Of a stretch of DNA of 64,000 nt, positions 1 through 8,726 are shown piece after piece. The DNA lies in NCBI GenBank assembly GCA_009780185.1, contig WRAN01000001.1:186001-250000 (forward strand), given 5' to 3'. The DNA comes from Defluviitaleaceae bacterium. GTDB taxonomy: Bacteria > Bacillota > Clostridia > Lachnospirales > WQUN01. The stretch's first letter is position 1. Every line of letters starts with the position of its first letter. The notes below the pieces were generated by a model that saw only the letters and a list, made by a program, of their open reading frames with translations, was not told where the DNA came from and did no database searches. The position numbers were made by a program, and so were the translations under genes.

Positions 1-27
1 ACGCTCTATCCCCTGAGCTACGGACAC
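1..27 (-). tRNA. tRNA, 5' part only (cut by window edge)
   Basis: Read on the minus strand from 27 downwards, the sequence is a tRNA 5' end: seven-base acceptor strand GTGTCCG, T8-A9, then a D-arm GCTC-AGGGGATA-GAGC. The window ends before the anticodon, so the isoacceptor cannot be read. A D-arm ending GGATAGAGCG is common in bacterial tRNA-Arg, but that is only a guess. A strong promoter sits just upstream. Confidence 0.8.
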
Positions 28-41
28 TTGAAACGCTGGTT

Positions 42-70
42 ATTTTAGCGAGGTATATCTCTCCTGTCAA
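42..70 (-). promoter_or_regulatory. SigA-type promoter of the tRNA
   Basis: On the minus strand: TTGACA (70-65), a 17-base spacer, then TAAAAT (47-42). The first transcribed base would fall near 35, about 8 bases before the tRNA 5' end at 27. Confidence 0.75.
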
Positions 71-125
71 ATCCAGACCATGTGTATGCAACCTAGAAGG
101 CTAATCTTCATATTATGTGGAAAAA

Positions 126-363
126 GCATCGCGATTTTTGCTCAAAGCAGGAAATCTTTTTGCCTTTCGGCAAAAACCATTCGCAAAAACGCGTTAAAGC
201 ATCGCGATTTTTGCTCAAAGCAGGAAATCTTTTTGCCTTTCGGCAAAAGCCATTCGCAAAAACGCGTTAAAGCATCGCGATTTTTGCTCAAAGCAGGAAA
301 TCTTTTTGCCTTTCGGCAAAAACCATTCGCAAAAACGCGTTAAAGCATCGCGATTTTTGCTCA
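126..363 (+). repeat. 73-bp tandem repeat, 3.3 units, ending at the RBS of the cupin gene
   Basis: Units start at 126, 199 and 272, with a partial fourth at 345; the period is exactly 73 and the units are almost identical. Each holds two possible hairpins. The first is TTTTTGCC-TTTC-GGCAAAAA. The second has arms GCAAAAACGCG and CGCGATTTTTGC around a nine-base loop, with one bulged A. The array runs without a break into TTGATTAGGAGG, the ribosome binding site of the next gene. The same family, including this last part, is found at 29505-29654. A long open frame crosses the array only because the period is not a multiple of three and stops are few. Confidence 0.95.
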
Positions 364-381
364 TTGATTAGGAGGCATACC

Positions 382-906
382 ATGATTAGAAGACGTTTGC
401 ACCCAAGAAGACCTCATCCACCACATCCACAACCTCATCCATCTCACCCTCATCCAAGACCACCAGCTCCGCCTCATCACCCACCCCACCCCACTGTACG
501 CCCCCAAGACCACGGCCCTCATCCCTATGTTGTAGACATAAACAGAGCAGCCCATCAAAACAACAACTACCGCACCACCCTATGGACTGGGCCACATTTA
601 CAGCTAACATTAATGACACTCAGGCCAGGGGAAGACATCGGCTTAGAAGTACATCAAGATGACGATCAATTCCTATTGATAGTAGAAGGCCAAGGTATTG
701 CACAAATGGGTCCTTCCAGGCGCAATTTAACTTTCCGTCAGCCTGTATTCAATAACTCAGCTGTCTTCATCCCTGCGGGAACATGGCATAATATTACCAA
801 TATAGGAAGAACACCCATGCGCCTATACAGTATATACGCGCCTCCGCACCATCGCCGTGGAACAGTGCACCACACCAAGGCAATCGCTGAAAAAATGGGA
901 GATTAA
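382..906 (+). CDS. Cupin-domain protein with His/Pro-rich N-terminus
   Basis: A 174-residue protein. About the first 45 residues are nearly all His, Pro and Arg (many HPxP and HPH steps) and could bind metal; the rest is a single cupin_2 barrel. Visible cupin elements are the histidine in the stretch LEVHQDDDQF and the later PAGTWHN, which would carry metal ligands. Small cupins of this type are common in Clostridia and have no proven reaction. The start is the ATG eight bases after AGGAGG; a TTG six codons earlier overlaps the ribosome binding site and was not used. The leader is the 73-bp repeat array. No neighbour suggests a pathway. Confidence 0.85.
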   Translation: MIRRRLHPRRPHPPHPQPHPSHPHPRPPAPPHHPPHPTVRPQDHGPHPYVVDINRAAHQNNNYRTTLWTGPHLQLTLMTLRPGEDIGLEVHQDDDQFLLIVEGQGIAQMGPSRRNLTFRQPVFNNSAVFIPAGTWHNITNIGRTPMRLYSIYAPPHHRRGTVHHTKAIAEKMGD

Positions 907-933
907 ATGGAACAAAGTCGAATCTAATCTCGT

Positions 934-962
934 TTGACTGTATATTACAACTATGTTACATT
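934..962 (+). promoter_or_regulatory. Predicted promoter of the SH3-domain gene
   Basis: TTGACT (934-939), 17-base spacer, TACATT (957-962). It predicts a leader of about 140 bases before the ATG at 1108. Confidence 0.5.
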
Positions 963-1107
963 TAGGTAGAAATACCAAAAAATTAGCCGATAAAGTGAAT
1001 TTAACGAAGAATGATGTCGTTCAAGCCGAAACACTAGCAGAGTTGCGAGCGATTGCGTGAATTCCGAATTAATTCGATATGTCGGAAAAAGTTTGGAGGG
1101 GTTACAA

Positions 1108-2019
1108 ATGAGAGTTAAAAGAATGTTGTTGTTGCTACTTGCAATGCTGGTATTTATACCAGGGGTTATGGTATTTGCCACAAGGCCCACCCCAGTAGAT
1201 CAAATCCATGCAGGAATGTTCCCTGTAGGCAGCGAGCAAAGGGTGGAATATGCCAGCGCACTCAATGTACGCAGAGGTCCCCACCCACGTTATGCCGCCT
1301 TTACACACCTTACCAGAGGTACCGTTGTTACAGTGTTAGAATACAGAAACAAGTGGGTTCGAGTAAACACACCTTCAGGTGAAGGCTGGATTTATGCGGG
1401 TTATCTTTCAAGGGAAATGGCAGCAGCGCCTCCCCTTACAACCGGAACCGGTACTACTAGTGGAAGCGGAACAGCTGTAGTCGCAGGTAGCCGCACTCCC
1501 CAGCACCTGTTAAGAGCAGATATGTTTCCAGCAAATTCTACAGCCACTGTAGATTTTGCCTCACATGTAAACATCCGTCGCGGTCCTGCTAATTCATATA
1601 CTGCGTTTACACACTTGGCCAGAGGTACAACCGTTACAGTCCTTGAGTACAGGCAGATGTGGGTACGATTGGATACTGCCAGCGGTCAAGGCTGGATTTT
1701 CGCCGGATTTCTATCCAATGATGCGGTTATAGCTGCCAGAGCTTCCGGAAGTGCATCAACAACAGCACCAACAGGACTTGGCACCCCAACACCACACGCC
1801 CAACTAAGAGCAGAAAACTTCCCTGCAAATTCACAACACACCGTGGACTATGCTCAATTTGTCAATGTCCGCAGAGGCCCAGGTACATCCCATGCCGCAT
1901 TTACCTATGTATCCAGAGGCACTGTTGTTACTGTTCTTGAGTTTAGACAAGGCTGGGTACGTATTTCTACAGCCCAAGGCGAAGGCTGGCTATATGCTGC
2001 TTTCTTACGCCGCCCATAA
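1108..2019 (+). CDS. Secreted protein with three bacterial SH3 domains
   Basis: A 303-residue protein. Residues 1-24 form a signal peptide (basic start, Leu-rich core, cleavage probably after VFA). Three similar SH3b modules of about 65 residues follow, near residues 46-105, 138-200 and 238-303. Each has a VNxRRGP-type motif and a closing GEGW(I/L)YA-type motif. The Thr/Ser/Gly/Ala linkers between them look flexible. SH3b modules usually bind peptidoglycan or peptide ligands. No catalytic domain is present, so this may be a wall-bound or adaptor protein. The start is the ATG after GGAGGGG; the longer open frame begins 17 codons earlier but lacks a signal peptide and a binding site. Confidence 0.85.
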   Translation: MRVKRMLLLLLAMLVFIPGVMVFATRPTPVDQIHAGMFPVGSEQRVEYASALNVRRGPHPRYAAFTHLTRGTVVTVLEYRNKWVRVNTPSGEGWIYAGYLSREMAAAPPLTTGTGTTSGSGTAVVAGSRTPQHLLRADMFPANSTATVDFASHVNIRRGPANSYTAFTHLARGTTVTVLEYRQMWVRLDTASGQGWIFAGFLSNDAVIAARASGSASTTAPTGLGTPTPHAQLRAENFPANSQHTVDYAQFVNVRRGPGTSHAAFTYVSRGTVVTVLEFRQGWVRISTAQGEGWLYAAFLRRP

Positions 2020-2027
2020 AACACACA

Positions 2028-2585
2028 ATGATTTGTCCACGTTGTAAAAGAAAAATACCGCCCGGTAAAAGTCATTGTCATTACTGCAAAAATCGCTTCA
2101 ACAAAACCACAGAGCGCAAGGTTCCTATTATCACCGCAGCTATTGCATTAGTTTTTTTTGCTGCGCTGGTATTTGGTTCTGCGCTTGCTATTCTTTCCAA
2201 TCTTAGAATAGAATCTGACTCAGACATGGCACTTCACTTAGATGGCATATGGGAAATAGAAGAGCTTACTTTTAACGACGAGCATATTACCTATATATTT
2301 GACGGTGATTTGTTTACCTCCATCACCAAAGCCATCATATACGATGCAACCCCTGACGATATTGATAATATTCGGGAGTTTCATCTTGCCTATAGCGGAG
2401 CTATGGTTGAGACAGAAAATACAGGCGATGGTAATTATCGTCTTATAATAACTTCTGAGGGCAGCTTTAGCTTAGATGGCAGCTCAATCGTACTAGCTAT
2501 GAGGGATGGAATTTATAACTGGCTCTCATTTTACTGGGACGATGATGGGATAATAATTAATGGAGATCGATTTTTACAACAATAA
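2028..2585 (+). CDS. Zinc-ribbon membrane protein, unknown function
   Basis: A 185-residue protein. It opens with a zinc ribbon (CPRCKRKIPPGKSHCHYC: two CxxC pairs), followed by one hydrophobic segment near residues 34-58 and an acidic outer domain of about 125 residues that I do not recognise. This layout is typical of small Firmicute membrane proteins of unknown role. It starts eight bases after the SH3 gene with no clear ribosome binding site, so it may be translated by coupling. A hairpin terminator follows the stop codon. Confidence 0.75.
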   Translation: MICPRCKRKIPPGKSHCHYCKNRFNKTTERKVPIITAAIALVFFAALVFGSALAILSNLRIESDSDMALHLDGIWEIEELTFNDEHITYIFDGDLFTSITKAIIYDATPDDIDNIREFHLAYSGAMVETENTGDGNYRLIITSEGSFSLDGSSIVLAMRDGIYNWLSFYWDDDGIIINGDRFLQQ

Positions 2586-2622
2586 AAAAAGAACCGTTGC
2601 ATTTATGCGACGGTTCTTTTTT
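2584..2622. terminator. Bidirectional Rho-independent terminator
   Basis: Stem AAAAAAGAACCGTTGC / GCGACGGTTCTTTTTT with one G-T wobble and a short loop. A-rich and T-rich ends make it work both ways between the convergent zinc-ribbon and S1 genes. Confidence 0.9.
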
Positions 2623-2626
2623 ATGT

Positions 2627-3055
2627 TCATCTACGCTTGTTGCGCTTATTTATACCTGCGATACGCTCATTGGAAACTTTCTGCCATGCTTTAAACTTTT
2701 CTTCAAAGTTTGCGGCTTGTGCTGCTGTTATTACTGGGGGAGGCTCGTATCTATAGCCATAATCATCATACTCTTCTTCGTCATCATCATTGTAGGCACG
2801 GCGCTGAGGTACATCCTTCATAGATAAGGAAATCTTGCCGGAAGCCTGGTCGTGAGATACTACCCGAACATCCACTTCATCCCCTACCGCCAGCACATCG
2901 CCTACATCTTGTACGAAACCATTGGTAATTTGAGAAATATGCACCAATCCCGGCACTCCGCCAGGCAGGGACACAATTGCCCCAAAGGGTTTAATTTTAA
3001 GTACCTTACCTGTGTGTATGTCGCCAACGGCAACAGATGTTGTATTTTCAGCCAA
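2627..3055 (-). CDS. S1 RNA-binding domain protein (general stress protein 13 type)
   Basis: A 142-residue protein. Residues 9-82 are an S1 domain (VGDIHTGKVLKIKPFGAIVSL, then GLVHISQI and ISLSMKDV). An acidic/tyrosine-rich stretch follows and then a basic C-terminal helix. This matches the small S1 proteins such as YugI/GSP13 that associate with ribosomes or RNA; the exact role is not known here. The start is a TTG preceded by AAGGTGAT; no ATG in frame fits better. Confidence 0.8.
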   Translation of the reverse strand: MAENTTSVAVGDIHTGKVLKIKPFGAIVSLPGGVPGLVHISQITNGFVQDVGDVLAVGDEVDVRVVSHDQASGKISLSMKDVPQRRAYNDDDEEEYDDYGYRYEPPPVITAAQAANFEEKFKAWQKVSNERIAGINKRNKRR

Positions 3056-3105
3056 TTGGTCATCACCTTCTTTCTATACCTCAGTATTATAACAGATTTA
3101 GGTAA

Positions 3106-3834
3106 TCACTGTCCACAAAGGCGCATGGCCTCTGGAGACTCTGGGGTATGACCCGTTATCACTGGCTCCATCGGTAAAGGCGCGGCCCATTTTGCCGCAT
3201 TGATTATTACTTGCTGCACTTCCGGCATGTAGTATATAGGAAAAGTTTCATGTCCTGGAGCAAAGTAAAATATCTTTCCTTTTCCGCGCTTGAAGGTACA
3301 GCCGCTACGAAATACTTCCCCACCCTGATGCCAGCTGATAAACAGCAGCTCATCTGGGGCAGGTATACAAAAATGTTCTCCATACATTTCAGATTTGGGT
3401 ATGTCAAAATAATCGGGAATACCTATGGTTATTGGATGGTTGGATTCTATTTTCCAAACCCTTTCAAGCTCATCAGCCTCACGCCAACGAAGACCCAAAG
3501 TATCTGTACCCATGAGTTTTGAAAATATTTTTGATGCGTGCCCTGAATGAAGCACAATTAGCCCCATTCCTTCCATTACCCTCTTACGGACTCGCTCCAC
3601 TATCTCGTCATCAACATCATTGTGATGGCAATGCCCCCACCAGATTAGTACATCTGTATCGGCTAGTACTTCAACTGATAAACCATGCTCAGCTTGGGGC
3701 TGGGTCGAGGTTCGTACCGTACCAAACTCCTTAGATTCTTCTAAGAAATCGGCAATCGCCTGATAAATCCCATTAGGGTACGGCCCAAGTGGGCCAATGG
3801 TCTCATCCCATACGGTTACATTAATTTTTCCCAT
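3106..3834 (-). CDS. ThuA-like (trehalose utilisation, glutamine amidotransferase-like fold) protein
   Basis: A 242-residue protein of the ThuA family. Visible marks are the N-terminal VTVWDE strand, DVLIWWGHCHHNDV, MGLIVLHSGHASK, the ESNHPI segment and KIFYFAPGHET. ThuA proteins have a flavodoxin/glutaminase-like fold; in rhizobia one acts in trehalose catabolism, but the reaction of the Firmicute versions is not established. The start ATG lies one base after the dnaB stop codon and has GGGAG upstream, so it is the last gene of rplI-dnaB-thuA-like. That position is probably chance co-transcription, not a shared function. Confidence 0.8.
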   Translation of the reverse strand: MGKINVTVWDETIGPLGPYPNGIYQAIADFLEESKEFGTVRTSTQPQAEHGLSVEVLADTDVLIWWGHCHHNDVDDEIVERVRKRVMEGMGLIVLHSGHASKIFSKLMGTDTLGLRWREADELERVWKIESNHPITIGIPDYFDIPKSEMYGEHFCIPAPDELLFISWHQGGEVFRSGCTFKRGKGKIFYFAPGHETFPIYYMPEVQQVIINAAKWAAPLPMEPVITGHTPESPEAMRLCGQ

Positions 3835-3835
3835 T

Positions 3836-5209
3836 TTACTGCTCCCTTCTTGGATTATCATTATTTCTTGCTGCATCAACAAATTTTGTAAGATGACCTA
3901 GGAAGGTCAATTCTACTGTACCTGTTGGGCCATTCCGTTGCTTGGCTATTATAACCTCGGCGTGCCCTTTTTTTAATGTGTCGGGGTTGTAGTATTCGTC
4001 CCTGTATAAGAAGGCTACGACATCTGCATCCTGCTCTATAGCTCCAGATTCACGAAGGTCACTTAACATTGGCCTGTGGTCTTTTCGGGCTTCAACAGCA
4101 CGGCTAAGCTGGGCGGCTACCAGCATGGGAACATTGATCTCCTTAGCCAGGGCTTTCAATGATCGGGAAATCTCAGAGATTTCTTGCTGTCTGCTTTCTG
4201 GTCTATTACTTGCAGGCGATGTCATCAATTGCAGATAGTCTACTACCACTAGTCCTAGTTGGCGCTCAATTTTAAGGCGACGACATTTGGCTCGCATTTC
4301 TGTTATCGTAATCCCCGGAGTATCGTCTATATACAAGGGGGCACGTGATAATGTAGGCATTATTTCTGATATTCTGTCCCAGTATTCGGGCCTATCTAGG
4401 GCTCCTGTACGTATTATTTGGGAGTCTATACCAGATTCCACCGCCAGCATACGATTTCCGAGTTGTTCTTTTGACATTTCCAGGCTAAAAATAGCCGTGG
4501 GCACATGATTATGAAGTGCTGCGTGCTGGGCAATGTTAAGCAAAAAGGCAGTCTTCCCCATAGAAGGGCGCGCTCCAACCAGGATAAGATCCGATGGTTG
4601 AAGGCCCGCGGTACGTCTATCAAAGTCTGTAAATCCGGTTTCTACCCCTGTGACTTTGCCTTGATTCTTATTAAGCTCCTCCAGCTTTTCTACTGCCAAT
4701 ACCACAACATCACTAATATGTGCAAAATCCCTGGTGTTACTACGCTGGGCAATATTAAAGATGCTTTTTTCTGCCATCTCCATTATTGCGGCTACTTCTT
4801 CTCTAGCGTCGTAGCCTGCGTTTGTAATCCCTGTTGAAGCCTTTATCAACTGACGGAGAAGTGATTTTTCAGCGACTATTTGTGCGTGATGACGGATATT
4901 TGCAGATGTATAATAGGCGGCTGCAAGTTGCATTACTCTATCCCGGCCTATTTGGTCAAGGAGGCCTTTTTCGCCTAATTTATCGCTTAGAGTTATTACG
5001 TCTACAGGCTCGTTTAGTGTAAAGAGCTCTATCATGGTTTCGTAAATTGCTTGATTATCTGGGCGATAGAAATCAACACCATGAACAACTTCCATGGCCG
5101 TTGAGATAGCTTCCCTATCAAAAAGCATACTTGCAAGTACCGCCTGCTCCGCCTCCATATCATGGGGAGGGATTCGGGGTACTTGGGCTTGTGGGTTAGG
5201 CTCTAACAT
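3836..5209 (-). CDS. dnaB: Replicative DNA helicase DnaB/DnaC
   Basis: A 457-residue replicative helicase of usual length, forming the hexameric ring that unwinds DNA ahead of the fork. The N-terminal domain (PPHDMEAEQAVLASML) binds primase. The RecA-like domain has Walker A GARPSMGKTAF near residue 215, Walker B LVVVDYLQLM, and the QRNGPTGTVELTF C-terminal motif. In Bacillus the gene is called dnaC. It starts one base after rplI, the usual rplI-helicase order in Firmicutes. Confidence 0.97.
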   Translation of the reverse strand: MLEPNPQAQVPRIPPHDMEAEQAVLASMLFDREAISTAMEVVHGVDFYRPDNQAIYETMIELFTLNEPVDVITLSDKLGEKGLLDQIGRDRVMQLAAAYYTSANIRHHAQIVAEKSLLRQLIKASTGITNAGYDAREEVAAIMEMAEKSIFNIAQRSNTRDFAHISDVVVLAVEKLEELNKNQGKVTGVETGFTDFDRRTAGLQPSDLILVGARPSMGKTAFLLNIAQHAALHNHVPTAIFSLEMSKEQLGNRMLAVESGIDSQIIRTGALDRPEYWDRISEIMPTLSRAPLYIDDTPGITITEMRAKCRRLKIERQLGLVVVDYLQLMTSPASNRPESRQQEISEISRSLKALAKEINVPMLVAAQLSRAVEARKDHRPMLSDLRESGAIEQDADVVAFLYRDEYYNPDTLKKGHAEVIIAKQRNGPTGTVELTFLGHLTKFVDAARNNDNPRREQ

Positions 5210-5210
5210 A

Positions 5211-5660
5211 TTAGTCTGCTGCTTGAATTTCTACATTTAGCTTTGCGGCAACTTGGGCATGAAGTTTTACTGTTACTGTGTAGGTGCCTACAGCTTTTAC
5301 TGGATCAGCAAGTACTATTTTCTTTTTATCTACTATTAAGCCTAGTTGGGATTGAATGGCTTCGGCTATTTCTTTATTAGAAATTGAGCCAAACATCCTG
5401 CCCTTATCCCCTACTTTCACCTTTAGGATAACAGGCTTTGCCTGAAGTTTCTCAGCTAACTCCTGAGCCGCCTTTACTTCTGTTTCAACTTTATGCTGAG
5501 CTTTTTGTTGCTGGGCTTCCAAGTTGGCCATATTGGCGGCTGTGGCTTCTATCGCCAGCTTTCTTGGAAATAGAAAGTTACGAGCATGACCATCTGAGGT
5601 GTTTATCACCTGTCCTTTTTTACCTATGTTTTTTACATCTTCTAATAAAATTACCTTCAT
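5211..5660 (-). CDS. rplI: 50S ribosomal protein bL9
   Basis: A 149-residue protein of standard L9 length. The N-terminal domain [17 protein letters not shown] with [13 protein letters not shown] is the rRNA-binding signature, followed by a long connecting helix and the C-terminal domain ([16 protein letters not shown]). It is the first gene of an operon with dnaB. The gdpP gene that often precedes rplI in Firmicutes is not here; the divergent neighbour is galK. Confidence 0.97.
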   Translation of the reverse strand: MKVILLEDVKNIGKKGQVINTSDGHARNFLFPRKLAIEATAANMANLEAQQQKAQHKVETEVKAAQELAEKLQAKPVILKVKVGDKGRMFGSISNKEIAEAIQSQLGLIVDKKKIVLADPVKAVGTYTVTVKLHAQVAAKLNVEIQAAD

Positions 5661-5862
5661 AAATTAATTCATGCCTCCTTCATCGGCGTTACTTGATGTT
5701 GATACAATTCGCACAACCGCTTCACGGTTCTACTCAATGAAATCCGCTACGCAGATATTTTACACTATCTCCTAGCGTTACATTCTTTTGTGAAGATAAG
5801 TATAGCATACTAAGCCAATTTATGTTTAAATAATCCTATATAAAGAAGCATAGGAGGATGCA
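5661..5862. other. Divergent intergenic region rplI / galK
   Basis: About 200 bases that must hold promoters for both operons. A good ribosome binding site (AGGAGG) precedes galK. No promoter with good spacing, riboswitch or hairpin stood out to me. Confidence 0.5.
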
Positions 5863-7071
5863 ATGGATACTAATGAACTCAGAAACGGATACAAACGTGC
5901 CTTTCCAAATGGTGGAGAACCACGTTTTTTTTATGCCCCTGGCCGGGTGAATCTAATCGGGGAACATATAGACTACAACGGGGGATATGTATTCCCATGT
6001 GCCCTAACACTAGGGACATACGCAGCCATTGCAAAGCGAGACGATAATATCATGCGACTTTTTAGCGCAAATATAAAACCGCTAATTACAGTAAGCACAG
6101 ATAATTTGGAATATAATCCAGAACATAGATGGGCCAACAACCCAAAGGCTGTAACTAAGCTTCTTATGGATATGGGACATACACTTGGTGGTTTTGATTT
6201 ATACGTGTGGGGTAATCTGCCCAGTAATGCCGGACTTTCGTCATCCGCCAGCATTAATGTGCTGGTTGCCTTTGCTCTAAATACAATTTATGAAACGGGT
6301 CTTGACCCAATTGAGATCGCTCTACTTTGCCAGCGGGCAGAGAACGAATATCTAGGTGTAAACTGCGGTATCATGGATCAGTTTGCATCTGCAATGGGGA
6401 AAAAGAATCACGCTATCTTGCTCAATTGCAACACATTAAAGTATCAATACGTACCATTAGAGCTGGGGGATTATAGACTAATCCTAGCCAATACCAATAA
6501 ACCTCGGGCATTAATAGACTCAAAGTACAATGAACGCAGAGCAGAATGTGAGTATGCTCTTGAAATATTGAAAAAAGCAACTGATATCCAAAATCTATGC
6601 GAAATAGACTTTGAGAAATTTACAGAGCATTCAAAAAAAGCCTTTGGGGAAGATACCATCAAAGAAGGTATGACCTCCGCATCTCTTTCCGCAGAGGCTA
6701 TTGCATTTAATCGTGCATGTCATGCTATAAGTGAAAACGATCGCGTTAAAACCGCTGTACAAGCCCTTAGCAAAGGAGATATCTCCACATTTGGCAAGCT
6801 AATGACTGCTTCTCATAACTCCTTACGGGATTTCTATGAAGTCACAGGGGCTGAACTGGATGCCCTCGTTCAAGCTGCTAGTGATTTTAAAGAAATGATT
6901 GGCTCACGGATGACTGGAGCCGGGTTCGGCGGTTGCACAGTAAGCATCGTGCACAAGGACAAAATTGAAGATTTTATTAAAAAAGTAGGACAACAGTATA
7001 CAAAATCAAGCGGACTTGTTGCTGATTTCTATGTAGCGGAGGTAGACGACGGCGCACGAGAGATTTATTAA
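5863..7071 (+). CDS. galK: Galactokinase
   Basis: A 402-residue GHMP kinase that phosphorylates galactose at C1 in the Leloir pathway. The signature GRVNLIGEHIDYNGGY sits near residue 28, the ATP-binding LPSNAGLSSSASIN near residue 117, and the C-terminal GHMP motif MTGAGFGGC near residue 348. The start follows AGGAGG. No galT, galE or sugar transporter lies next to it, so the rest of the pathway must be elsewhere. It is a single-gene unit closed by the hairpin at 7135. Confidence 0.96.
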   Translation: MDTNELRNGYKRAFPNGGEPRFFYAPGRVNLIGEHIDYNGGYVFPCALTLGTYAAIAKRDDNIMRLFSANIKPLITVSTDNLEYNPEHRWANNPKAVTKLLMDMGHTLGGFDLYVWGNLPSNAGLSSSASINVLVAFALNTIYETGLDPIEIALLCQRAENEYLGVNCGIMDQFASAMGKKNHAILLNCNTLKYQYVPLELGDYRLILANTNKPRALIDSKYNERRAECEYALEILKKATDIQNLCEIDFEKFTEHSKKAFGEDTIKEGMTSASLSAEAIAFNRACHAISENDRVKTAVQALSKGDISTFGKLMTASHNSLRDFYEVTGAELDALVQAASDFKEMIGSRMTGAGFGGCTVSIVHKDKIEDFIKKVGQQYTKSSGLVADFYVAEVDDGAREIY

Positions 7072-7134
7072 CGCCTGCTAAAAAAGCCCTGCAAACTTTT
7101 GAAAAGATTTGATCAAAACTTTGATATAAAACCT

Positions 7135-7163
7135 AAAATCGCCGCTTTCGCGGCGATTTTTAT
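7135..7163. terminator. Rho-independent terminator after galK
   Basis: Perfect stem AAAATCGCCGC-TTTC-GCGGCGATTTT followed by T-rich sequence. It lies between convergent galK and rho and has an A-run on the other side, so it may serve both. Confidence 0.9.
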
Positions 7164-7212
7164 GTTAAAATTTTTGCCTCAGACGAGTCCGTTCTTATTT
7201 GATTCGCTATGA

Positions 7213-8664
7213 TTAATATTTTCTAATCTCCATAAACCCATTAACAAAATCCCTATTATCATCTGATTTAAGAAGCATATCTCCAACCTGCTCGGAAAAC
7301 TCTGTCGATGGGATACGTCCACTCATCTCCCGCAGCTTATACATAGCGTCAATTTCTCTGCCGCTCAAAAGCAGTTCCTCTCGCCGGGTGCCTGAGCGCA
7401 CAATATCAATAGCTGGGAATATCCGTCTTTCTGCCATTCGTCTATCCAGCACCAATTCCATATTACCCGTACCCTTAAACTCTTCAAAGATTACATCGTC
7501 CATTTTGCTGCCTGTATCCACAAGGGCTGTTGCCAAAACCGTAAGAGAGCCACCTTCCTCCACATTTCGCGCCGCTCCAAAGAACTTCTTTGGCATATAT
7601 AGCGCCGCAGGATCAAGACCACCGGAAAGAGTGCGCCCCCCTGCCGGAATGGTAAGATTATAAGCCCTTCCTAATCGGGTAATAGAATCCATAAGGATTA
7701 CCAAATCCTTTTTCTGCTCTACTAAACGCTTAGCCCGCTCCAACACTATTTCTGCAACACGCTTATGATTCTCCGGCTGCTCATCAAATGTAGAAGACAC
7801 AACAGTACAGTGCTCCCCTAGTATTGAACGTTCCATATCTGTAACCTCTTCTGGACGCTCATCAATTAGCAGTACAATCAAATGCACATCAGGATAGTTA
7901 TGAGTGATGGCATTGGCAATCTGCTTAAGAAGTACTGTTTTGCCTGCCTTTGGCGGAGAGACAATCATCCCCCGCTGACCGAATCCAATAGGGGAAAATA
8001 AATCAATAATCCGAGGTGCAAGCTGATGGCGTGATGTTCGCCCGGTTTCAAGATTTATCCGCCGTGTTGGAAAGATGGGAGTAAGATATTCGAAATAAGG
8101 ACGGCGAGACGCCATATACGGTGGGTCACCATTTACATGATTAATATAGGATAGTGCACTAAATTTATCGGCACTGTTATGGCGGGTAACTCCACATACT
8201 AAGTCCCCGGTGCGCAGACCAAAACGCCTTATTTGAGTTGGGGAAATATATATATCCCCATGACTGGGCAAGAAATTATCAACTCGTAAAAATCCAAAAC
8301 CATCCGGAAGGATTTCTAATATACCTTCAGCCGTTTCTTGTTCCTGAATAGGAGCTACGACTTGAATTTCAGAATTGGTTGGCTCTGGGGAAGCTGGTTC
8401 AGAAGGAATTGATTCGCTAAACGGAATCCCAGACGTAATGACTTCGTCTGGGATTTTATCAGCTTCATGAACTATTTCATCAGTTTTTTCATTAATTTCG
8501 TCCCTTACATCTTCTGATGCAATGAAACCCAGTGCCTCGGCAGGGATAATCTGCTCCTCAATAAGAGCAATCAAATCTGCCTTTTTTGTTCTAGATACAT
8601 TCTTTAGTCCAATTTCCTTGGCATATTCTTTTAACTGAACCAAAGACATATTCTTAATATCCAT
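7213..8664 (-). CDS. rho: Transcription termination factor Rho
   Basis: A 483-residue RNA-dependent ATPase. Domains in order: a SAP-like Rho_N domain (residues 5-35), an acidic Glu/Pro-rich insert of about 80 residues, the RNA-binding OSB domain ([19 protein letters not shown]), and the RecA-like motor with Walker [15 protein letters not shown] and Walker [16 protein letters not shown]. The acidic insert makes it longer than E. coli Rho (419 residues); such extensions are common in Gram-positive Rho. It is a single gene between galK and the LysM gene. Confidence 0.97.
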   Translation of the reverse strand: MDIKNMSLVQLKEYAKEIGLKNVSRTKKADLIALIEEQIIPAEALGFIASEDVRDEINEKTDEIVHEADKIPDEVITSGIPFSESIPSEPASPEPTNSEIQVVAPIQEQETAEGILEILPDGFGFLRVDNFLPSHGDIYISPTQIRRFGLRTGDLVCGVTRHNSADKFSALSYINHVNGDPPYMASRRPYFEYLTPIFPTRRINLETGRTSRHQLAPRIIDLFSPIGFGQRGMIVSPPKAGKTVLLKQIANAITHNYPDVHLIVLLIDERPEEVTDMERSILGEHCTVVSSTFDEQPENHKRVAEIVLERAKRLVEQKKDLVILMDSITRLGRAYNLTIPAGGRTLSGGLDPAALYMPKKFFGAARNVEEGGSLTVLATALVDTGSKMDDVIFEEFKGTGNMELVLDRRMAERRIFPAIDIVRSGTRREELLLSGREIDAMYKLREMSGRIPSTEFSEQVGDMLLKSDDNRDFVNGFMEIRKY

Positions 8665-8726
8665 TTTTTTGCCCCATCCGGTTGAAAATGAAATCCATAC
8701 TTTAAACTATGCCGAAAGGGACATGA

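Noticed and set aside
80-343. 87-codon open frame across the 73-bp repeats
   Set aside because: It is made of the repeat read in three frames, has no ribosome binding site, and lies in a structured leader.
126-363. CRISPR array
   Set aside because: Units are 73 bases long and nearly identical along their whole length, with no unique spacers and no cas genes.
953-1060. 35-codon frame before the SH3 gene
   Set aside because: It has no ribosome binding site, and the predicted promoter's -10 box (957-962) overlaps its start, so its ATG would not be transcribed.
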